A stretch of DNA of 64,000 nucleotides from Chiua virens (Eukaryota > Basidiomycota > Agaricomycetes > Boletales > Boletaceae): contig JAHNUO010000002.1 of NCBI GenBank assembly GCA_019787685.1, positions 2,790,001-2,854,000 on the forward strand, given 5' to 3'. A program made the translations under genes and the position numbers. Of the stretch, positions 59,051 to 64,000 are shown piece after piece; within the stretch, counting starts at the first letter, position 1; each line of letters starts with the position of its first letter. Under the pieces are notes generated by a model. The model ran no database searches. It had not been told where the DNA came from and saw only the letters and a program-made list of their open reading frames with translations.

Positions 59051-59162
59051 AAACTCTTCAGCGCACCACATACCAAGTGGTGGTTGTTTGAGTCATTGGA
59101 GCCACCTGGTACTTGGCACTTTTGTGGGCTATGCTAGGCCCTGCCCTGGGACTATCATAACC
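59051..59162 (+). repeat. Fragment of family 2 LTR end
   Basis: Matches the last ~110 bp of the solo LTR at 8625-9254 (CTCTTCAGCGCACCACxTAxC, AAGTGGTGGTTGTTTGAGT, TGGTACTTGGCACTTTTG) with several substitutions. Confidence 0.8.
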
Positions 59163-59842
59163 CATAAGATCAAGACTAGTGTCACCAGCCTGCCACTGCA
59201 ACAAGTCAGCTAGATGCTCCTCTTGTCCAACCCCTCAACCCTAGTTGGGAGTCTTCAGATGTCTAACACTCTGTCCCTCAGATCTCTCTGACAACAACCC
59301 TGAACCCATCTCTCACACTTCCCTGAACCCCCCCAGGATAGCAAACTCCAACATTCACCATCGGCTCTGACTCTGAAGACGAGACGAGACTTGACAACTA
59401 GCTGATCTCTTGCAACCTTGCTTGATACTCCTCCCAAGCGACCCTTGCCCTCCTTGTTGTCACCTATGACTCCAAGAAACCCCTTGCCTGGACCAACGTC
59501 CATCTAATGAACCAAACATTGTCGTCTTAGTAAAGCTGTCGAGCTTTGCCTCAGGGGCAAAACCCTCCTCCCTTTATATACAGAGCCATCTCTCATGGAG
59601 ATCGACCTGTGAAAAGAAAAACAATGTTCTGTCAAGGTGGGATAAGGTTTGATCTGTGAATCAATGGACTACCTTTTAAAAACATTGTACGATCTGACTA
59701 TCCATACCTTTTAACCAATTGGATATGTGTCAATGACATGGAACTGTCCGAAAAGAATCTAAGAAGGCACGAAATAAAATGGAAATTGGACAAAAAGGGA
59801 GTTGATTAGTGTGTGTCATGCAATCTCAATCAAGCAACCCGA
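59163..59842. other. Stretch without recognised gene
   Basis: No coding signature; probably repeat debris between LTRs. Confidence 0.35.
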
Positions 59843-61016
59843 TGTAGGAGTTAGATACTCCCTATGGTTGTAGGATACATTTTCCTCGCTCTTCATCATG
59901 TCATATTACCTCCCGTCTCATCCGCCATCAACTTCGTGCCAGCCCGGTTTCATTCCTAGCGTTTACAGATCATCCGAATCCAATCTGAGTCCAATCCGAG
60001 TCAACGCGATCCAATCCGGTTCCTTTGTACGTATTCCGCTTCATCCGATTTGACTTGTTCTACTTGATTTGGCCTTATTAAGGTCATTACTATCCTAACA
60101 CCTTTTCTTTCTTTGTCATCTACAAGGTTTGACACTCCTTCTTAGCATACTCACCCTACGTTGATCCTGTACACTTACTTAGGGTTGGATTACCTTTTAC
60201 AGTCCTGGGTTATGTTACGATACCAACTTTTCCTCACTTAACGACTCCAACGTTCAATCTATTCTAATGATACATGCCTCATGTCAAGGCTGTCCAAAGG
60301 ATCATATCCGATTGGCTGCCACAATAACACAGCATCCATCACCTCATGCCCTTATCTATTCATTTCCCTTATCACTGACTCATCACTGGCAGTGCAAGGC
60401 TATGCTCTTATCTATGACTCATATACTGTATATTCACACCTTATCATCCAATAGGATACAGTATGCTTATCTACGTAGTTCATACTCAGATTAGAACTCT
60501 GATATCCATGTAGTATATAAACCCCATGAATTTCAGCCAGAGAGCTCTAACAAAGTTCTCTTGGAGTTTTCGCCTCTTCACTGGACTGAACCCCCTCTTC
60601 ACTCAATCACTACACTTAAACAGTCTAGTCTTGTTCTAGGTTGTTTCAGGTTATGCCCAGGACTATAAAACCATGTTTCTAACACAAAAATATTGTCTTT
60701 CTGTGTTCAGGAGATCTCCTGTTTACTCTCCCGTGTGTGAGTGAGCTGGATAGTTTTTCTTTTACCTCGTCCTATCGTTCCTCTGCATCTCATCTACTCG
60801 AAACAATACTCTCACATCCTTGCCTCCACCCGGCTACTTTTGCATCGACCACTTTTCATTCCAGATCGTTCAGCAGCCTCTAGGACTCTTAGACAAACCT
60901 GAATCCATCATTCCTTCAAATATAGCCCCCCTTGGGACGAACCTATCGCCCCACCTTTCTTCTTATCGCCTATTATTTTCATTTTCTACACTGGGACTAT
61001 CGCAACAGTACCCTAG
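59843..61016 (+). mobile_element. LTR of a third family (family 3), interrupted
   Basis: Starts TGTAGGAGTTAGATACTCCC, a palindromic start like that of family 1, contains CCAATC(T/C)GAGTCCAATCCGAG repeats, a TATA-like GACTATAAAACCATGTTT (60662), and ends near CTATCGCAACA (61016). It is about 730 bp without the nested insert. The same unit recurs at 61064-61735 in the same orientation. Boundaries are tentative. Confidence 0.65.
60213..60648 (+). mobile_element. Solo LTR (436 bp) nested in family 3 LTR
   Basis: Starts TGTTACGATACC and ends GGTTGTTTCA, with exact 5-bp duplication GGTTA at 60208-60212 and 60649-60653. The neighbouring family 3 copy at 61064 lacks the insert at the same place. A TATA-like AGTATATAAACCCC lies near 60512. 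Confidence 0.88.
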
Positions 61017-61063
61017 AGTGGTGCCATAGCACAGTGTCTTGAAAGGGTTATATTTTGTCACAA

Positions 61064-61735
61064 TGTAGGAGTTGAGAACTCCTTGCAGTTGCAGTCTACC
61101 TTTTCCCCACTCCCTATCATGTCCTATTACATTACATCTCATCCACTATTGACTTCATGTCAATCCAGTTCTATTTCTAGCGTTTACAGATCATCCAAAC
61201 CCAATCCAAGTCCAATCCAAGTCAATGTGATCCAATCCAGTTCCATTGTCATTCCTCTCATAATATCCTTCTTTTCTTTCGTTATCTACAAGGTTTTGAC
61301 ATTCCTTTCCTTAAATACCCATCCTACATTGATCCTATATGATTGCCTAGGGTTGGACTGCCTTAAACAGTCTTGGGTTGTGCCCAGGACTATAAAACCA
61401 TGTTTTCTGACATTCAATACTACCTTTCTATGTTCAGGAGATCACCTGTCTACTCTCCCGCGTGTGAGTGGACTAGATATCATTCCTTTCACCTTGTTTC
61501 ACCTCATCCTATCATTCCCTTGCATCTCATCTCCTTAAACCAATTCCCTCATCATCTCAACTCCATCCGGATACTTTACATCGACCACTTTTCACTCCAG
61601 ATTGTTCAGCAATCTCTAGAACACATAGACAAACCCTAATCCATCAATCCCTTCGAATATAACCCCCCTTGGGACAAACCTATCACCCCACCTTTCTCAC
61701 ATCACCCATTATTTGTTTTTCTTCAATAGTCCAAG
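61064..61735 (+). repeat. Second copy of family 3 LTR
   Basis: Begins TGTAGGAGTTGAGAACTCC and follows 59843-61016 closely (GCGTTTACAGATCATCC, CAGGACTATAAAACCATGTT, TGTTCAGGAGATC, CATCGACCACTTTTCA), ending near TTTTTCTTCA. It lies only 47 bp after the first copy. Confidence 0.65.
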
Positions 61736-62329
61736 TTAGGCAAGTGACTGCTTTGCATCTATCATGGGTGAGTGATGGAAGCTCACATTGAGATCACAAG
61801 TTTGACAGTTTGATGTTGTTACTCCCTGAGTGAAACCCATTAGGATTTGCAGAATGCCAGAAGTCTAGCTTACCATCACATGCAGGCACCTGCCCATCAT
61901 TAGAAATGGCAAGTCCATGAATGGTACTTGTGTTCAGCATAAAATGGATGGATTGTTGGTAGTGAGATTAGGTTGTGGAGCTTAATGGCCACATCAACAA
62001 TGATTGGGAAGTTTTGTGGATGACACTCCATTTCTTGATACACATATTAAGTATGTGGTTCATGATCGCCAGTTCTGGTTTCTAACAATTGGGCTCCAGG
62101 CTTGTTGTCTTGCCATGGTTACTCTATTGATTATAATGAGTTGGGTAAAGCTGCAGGATGTATATTGCTGAAGAAATGGAGAAGTACCATGGTTACTTGT
62201 TGATTGTGAAGAGTTGGGCAACATTGCAATATGTACATGATCAAAGAAATGGAAAATGAGGTAAGTCTCTGGCCACCACCCAATGAAGCAGTTGGATCAT
62301 TAGCATGATATCTTAGGAACTGATCACGT
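61736..62329. other. Stretch without gene, with a 74-bp direct duplication
   Basis: No gene seen. An imperfect direct repeat of about 70 bp occurs at 62113-62180 and 62187-62253 (CCATGGTTAC, TTGATT, GAGTTGGG, AAGAAATGGA in both). Confidence 0.6.
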
Positions 62330-62944
62330 TGTAGGGAATAGGTATTCCCTGTGCTCGCATAGCACGTTTCCACACCCTGTTGTCACCCGATCCCGATCCT
62401 GATCTGTCTGCTTGTGCAAACTCATCCGGATTGCTGTATCCGCACCCATTTTGCCTCGGACTCTTTTATTTTATTTTTGATGCTCCTTATTCGTACTTAG
62501 CATTGGCTAGACCATGTCACACAGCCCTTGCAGGGACATTCGGGTGCCTCTCGAACTTTATACCATACGAAAACCTTCTTTTTTTATTATTATCCTTACT
62601 TAGGACAAGTCTGAGGGTATTCCCGAGGACTATAAATTCACTGTATTGACAAAATACAGTAGCTTTTGCCCGTGTGCATCTGTCTCACATCGTTTTCAGT
62701 CGACGTTCATTTTCTCTCGCTCTCCTTGTATTTTCTCAATCCGGATCGGACTGCCGTGTCCGCTTTTCTATCCGTTTTAATCCGGATTCGCCCCGGATTC
62801 ATCTTGGACTACTCAAAAACCATTATTCGTCGTTCACCAACTCAGTGTTGTCCCTGGGTCGAACGGAATCGCATTCCTTCACCCTCTTTCTATTTCTTTC
62901 AATCCCCCTGAGTATTGCACTACAGCTGGGATATATTACCTTCA
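62330..62944 (+). repeat. 5' LTR, family 1 (second element)
   Basis: TGTAGGG to CTTCA; same palindrome and TATA-like box as 1592-2204, with scattered substitutions and small T-run differences. Confidence 0.9.
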
Positions 62945-63212
62945 ACTGGAGCCCACCGCGAGGGACTTCCAGAAGTTGGTACAGACGACGACAACCCATC
63001 CACTCATTATTCACCTCACTCACGACACACCTTCGCTTCACTCTCAGAAAATTTTCACCTTGGTTAACACCTCCTTGCATAGCATCATCGCCCCTATCGA
63101 ACCCTGCACCACTACCCTTACGCCGCTGCAGAACTCTAAGTGACGTCAGACAAGTCAGACGACACACCTGTCACGGCACACGGTGACCTGTGCCACCATC
63201 TGAGTCGTTACT

Positions 63213-64000
63213 ATGCCATCACCCGGATATCTCCTACAGCTGCCCTTCCGGACTGCCTCTAGCGCCCCACGTTTCGATGCGACCATTCCGTCACAGTTAC
63301 CTGCCTTTTTGAAACATGTCGATCAGTTAGCTACAAGCATCAGACTCACGGATGCACAGAAGATTAATACAGCCATCTGGTATGCCTACCCAGAAGACAC
63401 CAAGCTATGGCGGACATCGCAGCAAGTACTCGCAGCACAGCCAGATTGGTCAACGTTCGTAGCGGATGTCCAGCACTGGTACTCATCATACGATGATGAC
63501 TACCCACTTTACGTTCCAGAAGCATCCATCGACATCACCACCGACCCCATCCTTGCCTCAGCATCCACCTTGTCGAATCTAGCAGATCACACGCTGCAAA
63601 GTGATTCCATCCGGGTCTATTCAAGGATAGTAGAATGCAATCCTGAGCAATCCGGTAACGTCTCAATTGAACCCGTCTGTGCTGATCCACCTCTCACAGC
63701 TGTCGAATTTGCAGTACCGCATGCCGAAACACAGGAGCAAGATGAACCGGATTGCCCCAACACATCTCACCCACTACGCTCACCCTCCTCAGCCACAATC
63801 TCTCTGCCACTGGATGTACTCGTGCATACATCAATCCGGACGCCCTCGGATCCATCACCACAACCAATCCAACCACCTTCGCCCTCTTCAGATACGTCAC
63901 AACCCGACTCGTCCACCCCATCGCTCTCACCATCGACCACACCAACCTTGCCACCTCTGTCACCTCGGATGACTATGAAGTTGCCACCGATGAACCTCAC
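63213..64000 (+). CDS. Gag-like protein of the second element (3' end outside window)
   Basis: ATG at 63213 corresponds to 2473 in the first element. The frame stays open for all 262 visible codons, with many substitutions but no indel or stop. The helical N-terminal region (PSQLPAFLKHVDQLATS, AQKINTAIWYAYPED, WSTFVADVQHWY) is conserved, and the disordered Pro/Ser part is more changed. The conservation of an open frame in two diverged copies supports a real protein. Confidence 0.7.
   Translation, partial: MPSPGYLLQLPFRTASSAPRFDATIPSQLPAFLKHVDQLATSIRLTDAQKINTAIWYAYPEDTKLWRTSQQVLAAQPDWSTFVADVQHWYSSYDDDYPLYVPEASIDITTDPILASASTLSNLADHTLQSDSIRVYSRIVECNPEQSGNVSIEPVCADPPLTAVEFAVPHAETQEQDEPDCPNTSHPLRSPSSATISLPLDVLVHTSIRTPSDPSPQPIQPPSPSSDTSQPDSSTPSLSPSTTPTLPPLSPRMTMKLPPMNL

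Larger units (their letters stand above)
62330..64000 (+). mobile_element. Second gag-only LTR element, 5' part (runs off the window)
   Basis: 5' LTR 62330-62944 (615 bp), then the same primer-binding-like site at 62947 and an internal region collinear with 2205-3260. No length change is seen across the compared coding part (constant offset 60740). The 3' part lies outside. Confidence 0.9.

Overview
The window is nuclear DNA of a filamentous fungus, most probably an agaricomycete basidiomycete. The evidence is the many short introns (about 50-60 nt, GT..AG) that break nearly every gene, and the gene content: a class V-type chitin synthase with a myosin-like motor, a basidiomycete-type class I terpene synthase, a gephyrin-like molybdenum cofactor enzyme, a histidine acid phosphatase of the phytase group, eS12 and beta'-COP. 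Species cannot be fixed from the sequence alone; a Ceratobasidiaceae/Rhizoctonia-like fungus would fit but this is a guess.

Layout. 1-10.2 kb is a transposon-rich block: the 3' part of a hAT transposase gene; a complete LTR element (1592-6091) whose internal region holds a Gag-like ORF but no visible pol; a minisatellite of about 18 units of 74 bp; and the 3' end of a copia element split by a solo LTR that is itself split by a second solo LTR. 10.5-11.4 kb is a dead copy of a histidine acid phosphatase whose intact relative lies at 16.3-18.0 kb. 11.6-14.1 kb is a gephyrin-like MogA-MoeA fusion. 14.7-42.3 kb is ordinary gene space: an unknown Cys-motif protein, the phosphatase, a coiled-coil/Myb protein, an HNH nuclease-domain protein, a small membrane protein, a membrane-anchored alpha/beta hydrolase, a Ski8/WDR61-like WD40 protein head-to-head with eS12, a TMEM135-like protein, a small helical protein, a GRDP-like (DUF1399) protein, and then a terpene synthase beside a geranylgeranyl diphosphate synthase. 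42.7-55.2 kb carries beta'-COP, the motor chitin synthase and a Nudix (CoA pyrophosphatase-like) hydrolase. 55.7-64.0 kb returns to repeats: a WD40 gene broken by an LTR-like insert, several solo LTRs of at least three families, and the 5' half of a second copy of the gag-only LTR element running off the right edge.

Functional links. The terpene synthase and the GGPP synthase are neighbours on the same strand and look like a minimal terpenoid pair. The other genes are housekeeping functions (secretory coat, wall synthesis, RNA decay/PAF complex, ribosome, cofactor synthesis, phosphate scavenging) without operon-like logic. The two ends of the window share one LTR family (five copies), so the region is framed by one recently active non-autonomous retroelement family.
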